Part shown: one piece after another, positions 37,298 to 45,359 of the stretch
How positions within the stretch are numbered: the first letter of the stretch is position 1
Layout of the letters: each line of letters opens with the position of its first letter
Origin: JANXQE01 sp035651635
Lineage (GTDB): Bacteria; Verrucomicrobiota; Verrucomicrobiia; Limisphaerales; UBA8199
DNA length: 64,000 nt
Direction: 5' to 3'
Assembly (NCBI GenBank): GCA_035651635.1
Contig: DASRFK010000313.1
Coordinates: 1-64,000 of the forward strand
The notes under the pieces: model-generated
Databases searched by the model: none
Told to the model about the DNA's origin: nothing
The model's input: only the letters and a program-made list of their open reading frames with translations
Position numbers and translations under genes: made by a program

Positions 37298-37630
37298 TCA
37301 TACTGAGCAAATCTCCCGGTCAGTCACGGGCGCCGAGCGCCCCACTGTTTTTACAGCAGCATCGGCCTTTTCGGCGAAGAGCTCAGGGAACACCAATAAT
37401 GGATACGGTGTCACCCAGGCCAAAGCCGCCGCATCATTGGCGGCCCGGCGCACCTGCGCGCTGAGTTCTGGTTTCCACAACGTCCCGAGGCGCTCACTCA
37501 ACAGGTTGACCTTGAGCCGTTCGAACTCATTTTCCTGGAAAGCCCGGAATGGCGCCGGCGGTGTCGGACTTATCTCGAACCGAGTTTCAGGCCCGAATTC
37601 GGCGGGCACTCGTCTATATCTAGTCGTCAT
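37298..37630 (-). CDS. Small conserved-looking hypothetical protein
   Basis: About 110 aa from the ATG at 37,630, chosen because AAAGG stands 5 nt before it; the longer start at 37,675 has no ribosome site and touches a terminator. The protein is soluble, begins MTTRYRRVPAEFGPETRFE, and has an amphipathic middle (FERLKVNLLSERLGTLW) and an Ala-rich helix (RRAANDAAALAWVTPYPLL). No motif points to a function. It lies just downstream of the tiny 35-codon unit, separated from it by a terminator. Confidence 0.6.
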   Translation of the reverse strand: MTTRYRRVPAEFGPETRFEISPTPPAPFRAFQENEFERLKVNLLSERLGTLWKPELSAQVRRAANDAAALAWVTPYPLLVFPELFAEKADAAVKTVGRSAPVTDREICSV

Positions 37631-37681
37631 TTTGCCTTTCTGGTTGCGCCATCGACGCGCGATGGCTTGGTTCATTTAACA

Positions 37682-37717
37682 AAAAACCCGCGACTGCTTC
37701 GGCAATCGCGGGTTTTT
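37682..37717 (-). terminator. Rho-independent terminator, bidirectional
   Basis: A near-perfect hairpin with CCCGCGA/TCGCGGG core arms, a short CTGC/GCAA extension around the loop, and A and T runs on both sides. Read on the minus strand it follows the 35-codon ORF by 17 bp and ends in six T residues. Confidence 0.85.
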
Positions 37718-37734
37718 GAAATTCCAGGTTTCTG

Positions 37735-37842
37735 TTAGAAATCCCCTCCCACGACGCCGTTGTGGCAAGCGCAGCCGTGCCACATGGACGTCAGTCCCGT
37801 GACGCGCTGGTTGCGAACGTTGATTTTAATCGTGGTCTTCAT
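37735..37842 (-). CDS. 35-aa His/Cys peptide, probable stand-alone small gene
   Basis: A 35-codon ORF starting MKTTIKINVRNQRV and ending MWHGCACHNGVVGGDF. Its size keeps it below normal ORF cut-offs. Support comes from context: a consensus promoter ends about 9 bp before the ATG and a strong terminator follows the stop by 17 bp, so a transcript of about 150 nt would hold this ORF alone. The C-terminal half has two Cys and two His in seven residues, suited to metal binding or thiol modification. A weak AGAAG abuts the ATG, so translation is uncertain and the RNA itself could be the product. Confidence 0.5.
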   Translation of the reverse strand: MKTTIKINVRNQRVTGLTSMWHGCACHNGVVGGDF

Positions 37843-37849
37843 CTTCTAA

Positions 37850-37886
37850 CGCGCGGTAATAAACAACACCGCGCGGGGTCTGTCAA
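37850..37886 (-). promoter_or_regulatory. Sigma-70-like promoter with overlapping inverted repeat
   Basis: On the minus strand a perfect -35 TTGACA (37,881-37,886) and a -10-like TTTATT (37,858-37,863) are 17 bp apart. An 8-bp inverted repeat, CGCGCGGT/ACCGCGCG (arms 37,868-37,875 and 37,850-37,857), brackets the -10, as an operator would. It drives the 35-codon unit. Confidence 0.65.
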
Positions 37887-37904
37887 GGGGTTTTCAGCCC
37901 TGAG

Positions 37905-38144
37905 CTATGGCCCGGCGGGGCTTCGGCCCACTCCGGCCAGCGCGGCTTTGGCTGCGGCTTTCCGGGATTTCCGGCCGGCTTTTCTGGCAACCTTTCTGGC
38001 CCGTTTGAGGGTTTTGCGGGCTGCGTCCATTTCGGCTCGGGCAAGCTCTTTTTGTTGCTGAGCGGCCTGGGCGATCAATTCTGCTTGAGCAACCCTGATG
38101 GTCAAGATTTGGGAGCAGGCAAGCCGTTTTAATTTCGTCATCAT
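37905..38144 (-). CDS. Small Lys/Ala-rich basic protein, possibly nucleoid-associated
   Basis: About 79 aa if started at the ATG at 38,144; the frame is open to 38,441 but the upstream residues look random. The protein is a Gln/Ala/Glu helix (AELIAQAAQQQKELARAEMDA) followed by a very basic tail with repeated RKA and KAGRKSRKAAAKAA motifs, like histone-H1-type tails of bacterial DNA-binding proteins. There is no clear ribosome site. Real but unconfirmed; composition could also arise by chance in GC-rich DNA. The rest of 38,145-38,606 holds nothing I can name. Confidence 0.4.
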   Translation of the reverse strand: MMTKLKRLACSQILTIRVAQAELIAQAAQQQKELARAEMDAARKTLKRARKVARKAGRKSRKAAAKAALAGVGRSPAGP

Positions 38145-38606
38145 GGCCTGTGGCGCAGTCGCGAGTCGGATGTTTGCCCGCAGTTCGCGCCGGGATGCAG
38201 AATTATGCGCTTTGCCGCCGCGTTGTCCATTGTCAAGAGCCCTTGCGGGACTAGGAAATTCCCAGGTGCATTTTTTACGACACGTTCTCAAGGCCCGGCA
38301 GTTGACCTGTATGTCGGCGGTCCCTGCAAGAGTTCCCCACAGATTCAGGGCGACCGCAGATGGGTCAGAGATCTGAGGTTTTCCTTGAACCGGGCCTCCG
38401 CTGCCCCTGCGCCCTGGGACAATCGGTGAAAGCTGCCGCATGAATGCGGCGTTCCGGACTATTCCAGCACTGGCGGTTGGGCTTTGACGAGACGTGACAA
38501 AACCGTTAACACATGAGACGTTGATGGCGGGCAGACCGGGCGGAAGGCATTCCCGCCAGGTTGGGAAACGAAGCCTTGTTCCCGGTCGGCGCCCGGCCTA
38601 AGCGCA

Positions 38607-39611
38607 ATGAGCACGAGCGGTAGCTTAAAAATGGTCACCTGTCCGGGGTGCGACGCCAAAGTTTTTATTCCTGGAGACCTCCCGCCTTTATCGACCGAAC
38701 CCTGCAAGCGATGCGGCCATCCGATCATGATGCCGATGCAGTTGCGCCAGTTCGAACTGCGCAGCAAGATTGCCTCGGGTGGCCAGGGCAAAGTTTATCG
38801 CGCGTTTGATACGGTTCTGGAACGGCTGGTGGCCGTAAAAATACTGCGTAAAGAGCTGGAGAGCGATCCGGTCGCGCTGGAGAATTTTATCCGTGAAGCG
38901 CGGGCCTGCGCTTCATTGAACCATACCAACATCATCCATATTTACACCTTCGACGAGTTCGAGACGCAAAGGTACTTGGTGATGGAGTTGGCCGATCGCG
39001 GGAGCCTCGACACTCGGATTGAAAAACAGCAGCGCCTGGCCGAGCTGGATGTTCTGGACATCGGCATCAAAATCGCCTCCGCGCTGGACCTGGCACTCAA
39101 ACACAACTTGCTCCATCGCGACATTAAGCCGGGTAATATCCTGTTCAATGCCGACAACGAGCCCAAGCTGGTCGACTTTGGCCTCGCCCGAAGTGTCGAA
39201 GCGGAGCCCGAATCGAGCACTGTCACCGAAGGCACTCCCTATTACGTTGCCCCTGAAAAGATCAAACGTGAGCGGGAAACTTTTCTGTCCGACATGTACA
39301 GCCTGGGCTGCACGTTGTATCATGCCTTAACGGGTCACGTGCCGTTTGAGGCTCCGAGCGTCGAGGAACTCGTCGCTGCTCACGTCCACACGGCCTTGAC
39401 TCCGCCGAACCAAGTGGTGCCGGAAATTAGCCAGCTTACCAGCGATGCGCTGGTGCGAGTCCTCGCCAAGAATCCCGCCGATCGGTTCCTCAGTTACGAC
39501 GAGTTCGGGATGACCCTCGAGGCGGCGCGCAGCCAGTGGTTAATCCAAAAGTATTCTCAATCCGCCCAGACCAAGGCCGGCAAGAGCAAAACCAGTTGGT
39601 GGCGCCGATAG
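38607..39611 (+). CDS. Ser/Thr protein kinase with N-terminal zinc ribbon
   Basis: A 334-aa Hanks-type kinase. Residues 12-36 form a CxxC-17-CxxC zinc ribbon (TCPGCDAK, PCKRCGHP). The kinase domain has the glycine loop IASGGQGKVY (56-64), catalytic Lys about 78 (VAVKIL), HRDIKPGN (170-177), DFG (190-192) and activation-segment GTPYYVAPE. No transmembrane segment or sensor domain follows the kinase, so it is cytoplasmic. A second start at 38,631 (MVTCPGC) is equally possible. Substrates unknown. Confidence 0.9.
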   Translation: MSTSGSLKMVTCPGCDAKVFIPGDLPPLSTEPCKRCGHPIMMPMQLRQFELRSKIASGGQGKVYRAFDTVLERLVAVKILRKELESDPVALENFIREARACASLNHTNIIHIYTFDEFETQRYLVMELADRGSLDTRIEKQQRLAELDVLDIGIKIASALDLALKHNLLHRDIKPGNILFNADNEPKLVDFGLARSVEAEPESSTVTEGTPYYVAPEKIKRERETFLSDMYSLGCTLYHALTGHVPFEAPSVEELVAAHVHTALTPPNQVVPEISQLTSDALVRVLAKNPADRFLSYDEFGMTLEAARSQWLIQKYSQSAQTKAGKSKTSWWRR

Positions 39612-39626
39612 CTTGGTGACAGACGC

Positions 39627-39957
39627 GCAGCCGACTGAAAGTCGGCGGTACAGCAGGCTCGAAAGCCTGCGCTACGGACGGCCACCAATCGCGTCTCTCA
39701 CCGATTACACTCCCATGCCGGCCGGTTCTTCGTTGGTCGCAACATTGACGATCTTAAACTGCTTGGCGTGCAGCGCGGAGTGGGCGCGGACCGTCTCAGC
39801 GCGGAACGTAGCGCAGACTTTCAGTCTGCCGTACCGCAGACTTTCAGTCTGCTCCGGCATGGAGCCTGATGCGCGTGCAAATTCTCAGCGCCCTCCGGCA
39901 GGGCGCGCGCAGCCGACTGAAAGTCGGCGGTACAGCAGGCGAGAACGCCTGCGCAAC
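39627..39957. repeat. Cluster of GACTGAAAGTC hairpin repeats
   Basis: Three REP-like units at 39,627-39,677, 39,807-39,852 and 39,909-39,957. Each has one or two hairpins on the self-complementary core GACTGAAAGTC or GACTTTCAGTC flanked by GC, a GGTAC link and a second AGGC/GCCT hairpin. The 39,612-39,970 gap contains only these. The same unit recurs at 42,035-42,080. Confidence 0.8.
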
Positions 39958-39970
39958 GAGGGCGTGGAGC

Positions 39971-40399
39971 TTATTTCTGTTCCGTGGTTCCGCTGGCCTT
40001 GGGCTTCTCGGTCGGATCGGTGACTGGCTTTGGGCCGAAAGTCACCGTGGTGGCCATGAGCTTTCCGTCTGGGGCAGGCTTAACATAGCCGCTAACAGTC
40101 TCGCCGACTACTCCGTCGTCGAGGGTGGCGGGTTTGCCCGCCTTCTTCAGTTTTGTTTCTGAAGTGATTTGGAAAGTGCGTTTGCCGACGGTGATTGTCT
40201 TGGCCACTTTATCGACAGCGGCGAGCTTGCCATGGAACGGGCCGCCTTTGGCCGGTTTTTCCGAATCGGCGGTTTTACCCGCCGCTGTTTTGTCGGCGTT
40301 GGTTTTGTTGGTGGTTTGGGCTGTCAGCGCCAGGGGTGCGCCGCTCAAAGCCGCCGCCAAGAATAAGGTCGTGCTGAATCCCAGGAGTATTCGTTTCAT
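39971..40399 (-). CDS. Secreted DUF5666-like small protein
   Basis: A 142-aa protein with a signal peptide (MKRILLGFSTTLFLAAALS, cleavage near LTAQ), a Lys/Thr/Ala-rich linker, and a small beta-barrel-like domain (FHGKLAAVDKVAKTITVGKRTFQ, then GETVSGYVKPAPDGK) of the kind that recurs in DUF5666 proteins. Function unknown. It lies 47 bp downstream of the LptE-like gene and may share its transcript. Confidence 0.65.
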   Translation of the reverse strand: MKRILLGFSTTLFLAAALSGAPLALTAQTTNKTNADKTAAGKTADSEKPAKGGPFHGKLAAVDKVAKTITVGKRTFQITSETKLKKAGKPATLDDGVVGETVSGYVKPAPDGKLMATTVTFGPKPVTDPTEKPKASGTTEQK

Positions 40400-40446
40400 A
40401 GTTGGTGTGTTTTTTCGGTGAATTTATGAAAGTAGTGGGGACCTGC

Positions 40447-40968
40447 CTACCACTTTCCTTCGACCAGCAGAGCGGTGACATTTTTGGCCAGGTCCTCGGC
40501 CAAAAGTGGCAAGGCCTGACGTTCCGCACTCGGCAGGTCATTTCCCACGCGGATCAAGGTGTGGCCGGTGACGGGTTGATCGAGAATAGTTTTGCCGGTG
40601 CTCCGCTCGCGCGCGGTGACATGCGCGGTCAGGGTGAGCCGAAAGTCGCGGACGGTGAGGATGTCATTGGAAGCCAGGGTCACCTCGTTGCGCTGATAAC
40701 CGGTCAACGTCCCGCTCACAACGATATCTGAGTCATTGTCCGACGCCAAGCGGTAGGTTCCATCGCGCTGCAACTCCTTGCGCATTTGCGAAGTCACCGC
40801 ATCGGTTAATCGCGGCTGAAGGGTTTGGTTGATGAAGGTCGTTACTTGCGCCGTTTTTTCACCGGCCGCAACTCCGTTGGCTGGACCTAAACGATAACCG
40901 GCGCAGCCCGTCGCGCACACGAGCAGAAGGATCGACGCTGCCCGCAAACTGTCGCCGAGCGGGCGCAT
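40447..40968 (-). CDS. lptE: LptE-like LPS-assembly lipoprotein
   Basis: A 173-aa lipoprotein: signal ending LLLVCATGCAGYRLGP with a lipobox Cys, then the LptE pattern of FINQTLQPRLTDAVTSQMRKEL, a central strand set (SDIVVSGTLTGYQRNEV) and a C-terminal helix LAEDLAKNVTALLVEGKW. LptE plugs the LptD barrel that inserts lipopolysaccharide in the outer membrane. It lies 2 bp after the BamD-like gene, a common pairing. LptD itself is not in the window. Confidence 0.8.
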   Translation of the reverse strand: MRPLGDSLRAASILLLVCATGCAGYRLGPANGVAAGEKTAQVTTFINQTLQPRLTDAVTSQMRKELQRDGTYRLASDNDSDIVVSGTLTGYQRNEVTLASNDILTVRDFRLTLTAHVTARERSTGKTILDQPVTGHTLIRVGNDLPSAERQALPLLAEDLAKNVTALLVEGKW

Positions 40969-40970
40969 GT

Positions 40971-41960
40971 TTATTTGGTGGAAGGTTGGGTGCGTTTTTT
41001 CAGCTGCTCAATCCGTTGGCGGGCGGGAGCGGCGTACGGCGAATTAGGGTCAAGAATGATCACTTCGTTGTAATACACCAGTGCGCCATTCCATCTTCGG
41101 TACTTCTCGTAGAATTTGGCGATTTGGAAGCTCCCCCGCGCTTGTTCGGTCTTCAAGGTGGTGATGATCTTCTGCGCCTGCGGGACTCGCGGATCATTGG
41201 GGTAAAGCGTCATGAAATCGGTGAACGTCGCAATGGCCTGGCCCGCGGTGCTCTGGTCATATTCGGCGGTTTGCGCTTGCTTATTGTAGGCCATGGCCTG
41301 GCGATACAAGGCATCGGCGGCAACCTGAGGCCGATCATGATACCGGTCGGCGGCTGTCTCGTAGGCCTTTGCCGCCATCGCATAATTGGATTGTTTCTCC
41401 CGGGCCGCCCCGATGTTCATTTGCGCTTTGGGCGCCACGTCGCTATAGGGGCCATTTTTGACGATTTTCTCGTACATATCGGAGGTCTTGTCCATCGAAC
41501 TGAAAATCGGGATGTATCCCCACAATTTAAACCATTTACCGGCGAGGTACTTGTTGGCGATGGCAAACTGCCGCTCCACAATCTCCTGGTAATTGCTAAT
41601 CTTCGGCTGCTTCTCGATTACCTTTTGGTACTCCTGGAAGGCCTTTTCATCTTTGCCCGTGGCTTCGTAGCAACGACCGACCAGGTACTGGGCTTGAGGA
41701 GCGTAATCCGAAAGAGGCCAAACCCGCACGACGCGACGAGCGGCCTTGAGCGCCAGGCTAAAATCCTTTTTGTCGAAGGCGCTTTGCGCCACGTCCAACT
41801 GATCTTTGGCGCGCGCCCGTTGCCATTTGCCTCCTTCACTCCCGGGCGATTCATAGGTCCAACCTTCGCCGGGACGATAAATGAGCGGCGCGGGCGAGCG
41901 AAACGGAAGCGCCACGACGAAGCTGATAATCAGGGCGAGTTGGAGAGACCGGCAATTCAT
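40971..41960 (-). CDS. bamD: BamD-like outer-membrane assembly TPR protein
   Basis: A 329-aa protein with a signal peptide (MNCRSLQLALIISFVVALPF) and six or so TPR units, for example DVAQSAFDKKDFSLALKAARRVV, YLVGRCYEATGKDEKAFQEYQ and FQIAKFYEKYRRWNGALVYYNEV, as in the YfiO/BamD family. It has no lipobox Cys after the signal, unlike proteobacterial BamD, which is common in verrucomicrobia-like proteins. Expected to help BamA insert outer-membrane barrels. Confidence 0.78.
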   Translation of the reverse strand: MNCRSLQLALIISFVVALPFRSPAPLIYRPGEGWTYESPGSEGGKWQRARAKDQLDVAQSAFDKKDFSLALKAARRVVRVWPLSDYAPQAQYLVGRCYEATGKDEKAFQEYQKVIEKQPKISNYQEIVERQFAIANKYLAGKWFKLWGYIPIFSSMDKTSDMYEKIVKNGPYSDVAPKAQMNIGAAREKQSNYAMAAKAYETAADRYHDRPQVAADALYRQAMAYNKQAQTAEYDQSTAGQAIATFTDFMTLYPNDPRVPQAQKIITTLKTEQARGSFQIAKFYEKYRRWNGALVYYNEVIILDPNSPYAAPARQRIEQLKKRTQPSTK

Positions 41961-42034
41961 CTCAAAACGGTACCGACGTTAAACGCGCTCTGTCCAGTCG
42001 ATTCTCAGGGGCGCGGAGTTCGAGTTCGCAGTTC

Positions 42035-42080
42035 GCAGACTGAAAGTCTGCGGTACGGCAGACTGAAAGTCTGCGCTACG
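42035..42080. repeat. GACTGAAAGTC double hairpin repeat
   Basis: Two copies of GCAGACTGAAAGTCTGC separated by GGTACG. Each can fold into a 6-bp hairpin. Same family as the cluster at 39,627-39,957; lies between the bamD-like and zinc-ribbon genes. Confidence 0.8.
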
Positions 42081-42109
42081 ATTGCGCTACGGCGGCGCTA
42101 CCAACATTC

Positions 42110-42628
42110 TCAGCCGCGATAGACGATCATTACGCCAAAATCGGTCATCAACTTCTGGCTGCCGATGTCCAGGTGCGTGTAGGTGAGAGTGTTGATGCTG
42201 ACGATATTGGTTTCGCCCACCCGGAGCAGGAAATTGGTAACGACTTCGTCGAACTTGTCGTGGCCCACTTCAATGCAGTCGGTGTGCTTGATGGTCTTGA
42301 CCCGCATTTTGCGGTCGGATTCCTTGGCGGCGACTTCCAGGGGTGCCAGCGGTTTGGCAATCAGCACTTCCGGCGCTTTGTTGGAGGGGACGCGCAGGTG
42401 CATTTCCACTTTTGCGGCGGCCGAAGAAGCAATCGGGTTGGCGGGATTGGCGGCTAGCCGCGCCCCGGATTCCTCGGGAGAGAGGGTGGGGATGCCTGAA
42501 CGCGGAACGTTGGGCTCGGGAATAACGATCGTCTCCCCGCAAGAGGGGCATTCGATTTCCGAGCCGGCCCCGGAGCTGTCGACGGCCAGTTCCTGCTCAC
42601 ACTTGGGACAGTTAAAAATGACATCCAT
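42110..42628 (-). CDS. Zinc-ribbon protein of unknown function
   Basis: A 172-aa protein with an N-terminal zinc ribbon, CPKCEQELAVD and ECPSCGETIVIPEP (four Cys), a Pro/Ala-rich linker to about residue 80, and a small C-terminal alpha/beta domain (KTIKHTDCIEVGHDKFDEVV, INTLTYTHLDIGSQKLMTDF). This ribbon-plus-linker layout is common in verrucomicrobial and planctomycete proteins. No enzymatic motif. It is 70 bp downstream of the small membrane-protein gene on the same strand. Confidence 0.65.
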   Translation of the reverse strand: MDVIFNCPKCEQELAVDSSGAGSEIECPSCGETIVIPEPNVPRSGIPTLSPEESGARLAANPANPIASSAAAKVEMHLRVPSNKAPEVLIAKPLAPLEVAAKESDRKMRVKTIKHTDCIEVGHDKFDEVVTNFLLRVGETNIVSINTLTYTHLDIGSQKLMTDFGVMIVYRG

Positions 42629-42698
42629 AAGTCGCCTTTGATTGGTGAGCTGCTATTTCAGAATAAGTGTTGGTATTTCACGACGCGAGGAAAAACTT

Positions 42699-43103
42699 CT
42701 ATTCGTATGCTTTCTCGAGTTTGCGGATTCGCGGCCAGACCGGGGAAGACTCGGGCGTTCGGTTCTTCACCTCGGCGAACAATCGTTTGGCTTCCGAGGG
42801 ATCATCCCGCACGATCAGCAGGCAATAATCCAGTTCGATCCAGGCTTTGCGGGGATCCTGCAACGAACGGCCGTAGAATTTCAGAAAATTGCGCAGGCCG
42901 GTCGCTCCTTGCGCTTCCGCGGCTTTGAGCGCCGGTTCGAGTTGTTGCGGCATACCGGAGAGTTGGTCGCCGACCACGATCGCCGCGGCGGCTTGCTTCT
43001 TTTGGGTCTCTTCCTCGTTCTTGACCTTTTCCCAGTAAAAGAAGAGTTCCCAACCCGCGAAAAGCACCCCCAGGATCATCAGCGCCGCAATCAACCTGGT
43101 CAT
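42699..43103 (-). CDS. Small membrane-anchored hypothetical protein
   Basis: A 134-aa protein with one N-terminal transmembrane segment (LIAALMILGVLFAGWELFFYW), then a soluble helical part with a TPR-like stretch (LRNFLKFYGRSLQDPRKAWIELDYCLL). It starts inside the stop of murA by four bases, so it is translationally coupled to peptidoglycan synthesis. Function unknown. Confidence 0.65.
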   Translation of the reverse strand: MTRLIAALMILGVLFAGWELFFYWEKVKNEEETQKKQAAAAIVVGDQLSGMPQQLEPALKAAEAQGATGLRNFLKFYGRSLQDPRKAWIELDYCLLIVRDDPSEAKRLFAEVKNRTPESSPVWPRIRKLEKAYE

Positions 43104-44362
43104 GCTTCTTCAATGCGCTCAACCCGCGCGCCGAGTTGCCTCAGTTTGCCATCAATGTTTTCGTAGCCGCGATCCAGGTGGTAAACGCGATTAACCTGGG
43201 TGGTCCCGCGCGCTGCCAGGCCTGCGATCACCAGCGCCGCCGAGGCGCGCAGGTCGCTGGCCATCACGGGCGCCCCGCTTAAGGGCTTGCCGCCTTTGAC
43301 AATGGCGCTTGGGCCTTCGATTTCGATGTCCGCGCCCAGGCGCGCCAATTCGCTGACATGCATGAAACGTGATTCAAAGATCCGCTCGGTAATGATGCTG
43401 ATTCCGGGTGCCAGGGCCATCAGCGCCATCATCTGGGCCTGGGCGTCGGTGGGAAATCCGGAGTAGGGCAGGGTGGTAATGTCGACCGGCTTGAGCCGGC
43501 CGTTGCGGGCCACCTTCAGCGCGGTCCCTTCGCGGGTGATTTTCACGCCGGCATCGTGCAGCTTGTCGAGCACTGCGCGCATATGTTCCGGCCGTGCTCC
43601 GCGCAGAGTGACTTCGCCGTTGGTCGCCGCGGCCGCAATGGCATACGTGGCGGCTTCGATTCGATCGGGGATGACTTCGTGCTCGGTGCCGTGCAGTTTT
43701 TCGACGCCGGTGATGGTAATCGTTGGGCTGCCGGCGCCGGTGATCCCGGCTCCCATCGCATTCAGGAAATTCGCGAGGTCAACGACTTCGGGCTCACAGG
43801 CCGCGCTTTCGATTACCGTGACGCCCTCGGCTAACACCGCGGCCATGAGGACATTAGCGGTGCCCAGGACAGTCGAGCCGGAACGGCCGCCCAGAAAAAC
43901 GGGCGAGCCCTTCAGTCGTTTGGCGCTGGCCTGAACGTAGCCGCTATCGATCACCACCTTGGCACCCAGCGCCTCGAACCCTTTCAGATGCAGATTGATT
44001 GGCCGTGCTCCAATCACGCAGCCCCCCGGCAATGAGACAGTTGCTTTGTGCAGACGCCCGAGTAGCGGTCCCATGATGCAGATGGAACCTCGCATTTTGC
44101 GGATCAAGTCGTAGTCGCCCGCTCCTTTAATCTTTTTTGCCTGCACGTGCAGAGTTCCGTTGTGCAGCCGGACTTCCGCCCCCAACCAGGTGAGGATCTG
44201 CGCCATGAAGCGTACATCACTCAAATCCGGCACGTGCCGAATGACGCAGGGTTCGGAGGTGAGCAGCGTGGCTGCCATGATGGGCAGGACGGCATTTTTG
44301 GCACCACTGATGGTGACTTCTCCGCGGAGCGGCGCGCCGCCCTTGATTAGCAGGCTGTCCAT
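43100..44362 (-). CDS. murA: UDP-N-acetylglucosamine 1-carboxyvinyltransferase
   Basis: A 420-aa protein of normal MurA length. Conserved elements are GAKNAVLPIMAATLL near residue 20 with the catalytic Lys-Asn pair, the fosfomycin-target Cys at 115 in LPGGCVIGARPINLHLKG, and TLPYSGFPTDAQAQMMAL. It transfers enolpyruvate from PEP to UDP-GlcNAc, the first committed step of peptidoglycan synthesis. The Cys form predicts fosfomycin sensitivity. It lies 24 bp downstream of prmC. Confidence 0.97.
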   Translation of the reverse strand: MDSLLIKGGAPLRGEVTISGAKNAVLPIMAATLLTSEPCVIRHVPDLSDVRFMAQILTWLGAEVRLHNGTLHVQAKKIKGAGDYDLIRKMRGSICIMGPLLGRLHKATVSLPGGCVIGARPINLHLKGFEALGAKVVIDSGYVQASAKRLKGSPVFLGGRSGSTVLGTANVLMAAVLAEGVTVIESAACEPEVVDLANFLNAMGAGITGAGSPTITITGVEKLHGTEHEVIPDRIEAATYAIAAAATNGEVTLRGARPEHMRAVLDKLHDAGVKITREGTALKVARNGRLKPVDITTLPYSGFPTDAQAQMMALMALAPGISIITERIFESRFMHVSELARLGADIEIEGPSAIVKGGKPLSGAPVMASDLRASAALVIAGLAARGTTQVNRVYHLDRGYENIDGKLRQLGARVERIEEA

Positions 44363-44386
44363 GGGCTGTTTCTCACATCGGCTGCG

Positions 44387-45292
44387 CTATTGTGTTCGCG
44401 CAATTAGAATTCTCGGTTGTTGAGTGTAGTCACTGAGGATCTGCTCGACAACCCAGTTTTCGCCTTTGAAGAGCATTACGAGGGCTTGCTCCTGATGGTC
44501 GCCGAATTCCATCATGATTTTGCCGGTCGGCTTTAGAAAAGGTCGCGCTTCCCTCGCGAGCTTGCGATAGAAGTCCAGGCCATCGGTGCCGCCGTCCAGC
44601 GCTCGTCGGGGATCGTGGTCGCGAACCTCCGGTTGGAGTTGGGCAATCTCAGCGCTGGGAATGTAAGGCGGATTGGCCGCGATTAGGTCAAAGCTGGCCG
44701 TGCCGGGCAGCACGCTTAGGCCGTCGCCCAGGAGAAATTCGATTCGATCACTCATCCCGTGGAGTGCCGCGTTTTGGCGGGCGAGTTCCAGGGCCGAGGG
44801 CTCGATATCCACGGCGAGCAGATGCGCGCCTGGGCACTTCACAGCCAAAGCGATAGCCAGGCAACCGCTGCCGGTGCCAAAATCCAGCGCCATGGGCCTC
44901 GAAGCCGAATCTGTAACTGGCGCGGCGCCCGTTTCGCCGAGCGCCGGACTGGATGCCGCGCGCTCATTCAAAAAGATCCAGCCTTGCTCCGCCAGCAACT
45001 CCGTCTCCGGCCGGGGGATCAACACCGCCGGGCTGACCCGGATTTCCAGCCCGCAAAAGCTCGTCGAGCCAATGATATGTTGCAACGGTTCGCGCTCGCC
45101 GCGTCGTTTGACCATTTGCCTTACGAGATCCTGCTCCGGCTCGCCGAGGACACGCTCGAAGTTCAAGTAGAGTTGCATGCGCGGCAAGTGCAGCGCCTGG
45201 GCCAGCAGCAGTTCCGCCTGGAGCCGGGGCGATTCCACTCCTTTTTTGGCTAAAAAAGCGGTGCTCCTCTGAATGACTTCCAGGACGGTCAC
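44387..45292 (-). CDS. prmC: Peptide chain release factor N5-glutamine methyltransferase
   Basis: A 301-aa protein with the SAM site ALDFGTGSGCLAIALA and the catalytic NPPY motif in LIAANPPYIPSAEIAQL, which binds the substrate Gln. The N-terminal helical domain that recognises release factors is present (about 1-90). It methylates the GGQ Gln of RF1 and RF2. No release factor gene is adjacent, unlike the common prfA-prmC pair; murA follows. Confidence 0.93.
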   Translation of the reverse strand: MTVLEVIQRSTAFLAKKGVESPRLQAELLLAQALHLPRMQLYLNFERVLGEPEQDLVRQMVKRRGEREPLQHIIGSTSFCGLEIRVSPAVLIPRPETELLAEQGWIFLNERAASSPALGETGAAPVTDSASRPMALDFGTGSGCLAIALAVKCPGAHLLAVDIEPSALELARQNAALHGMSDRIEFLLGDGLSVLPGTASFDLIAANPPYIPSAEIAQLQPEVRDHDPRRALDGGTDGLDFYRKLAREARPFLKPTGKIMMEFGDHQEQALVMLFKGENWVVEQILSDYTQQPRILIARTQ

Positions 45293-45359
45293 AGCGCTGA
45301 GGATAGTCCCGCGTTCACCGCTTCAAAGTTAAAAGCGCTTGCCGGTCCCGGAGCCTGCA

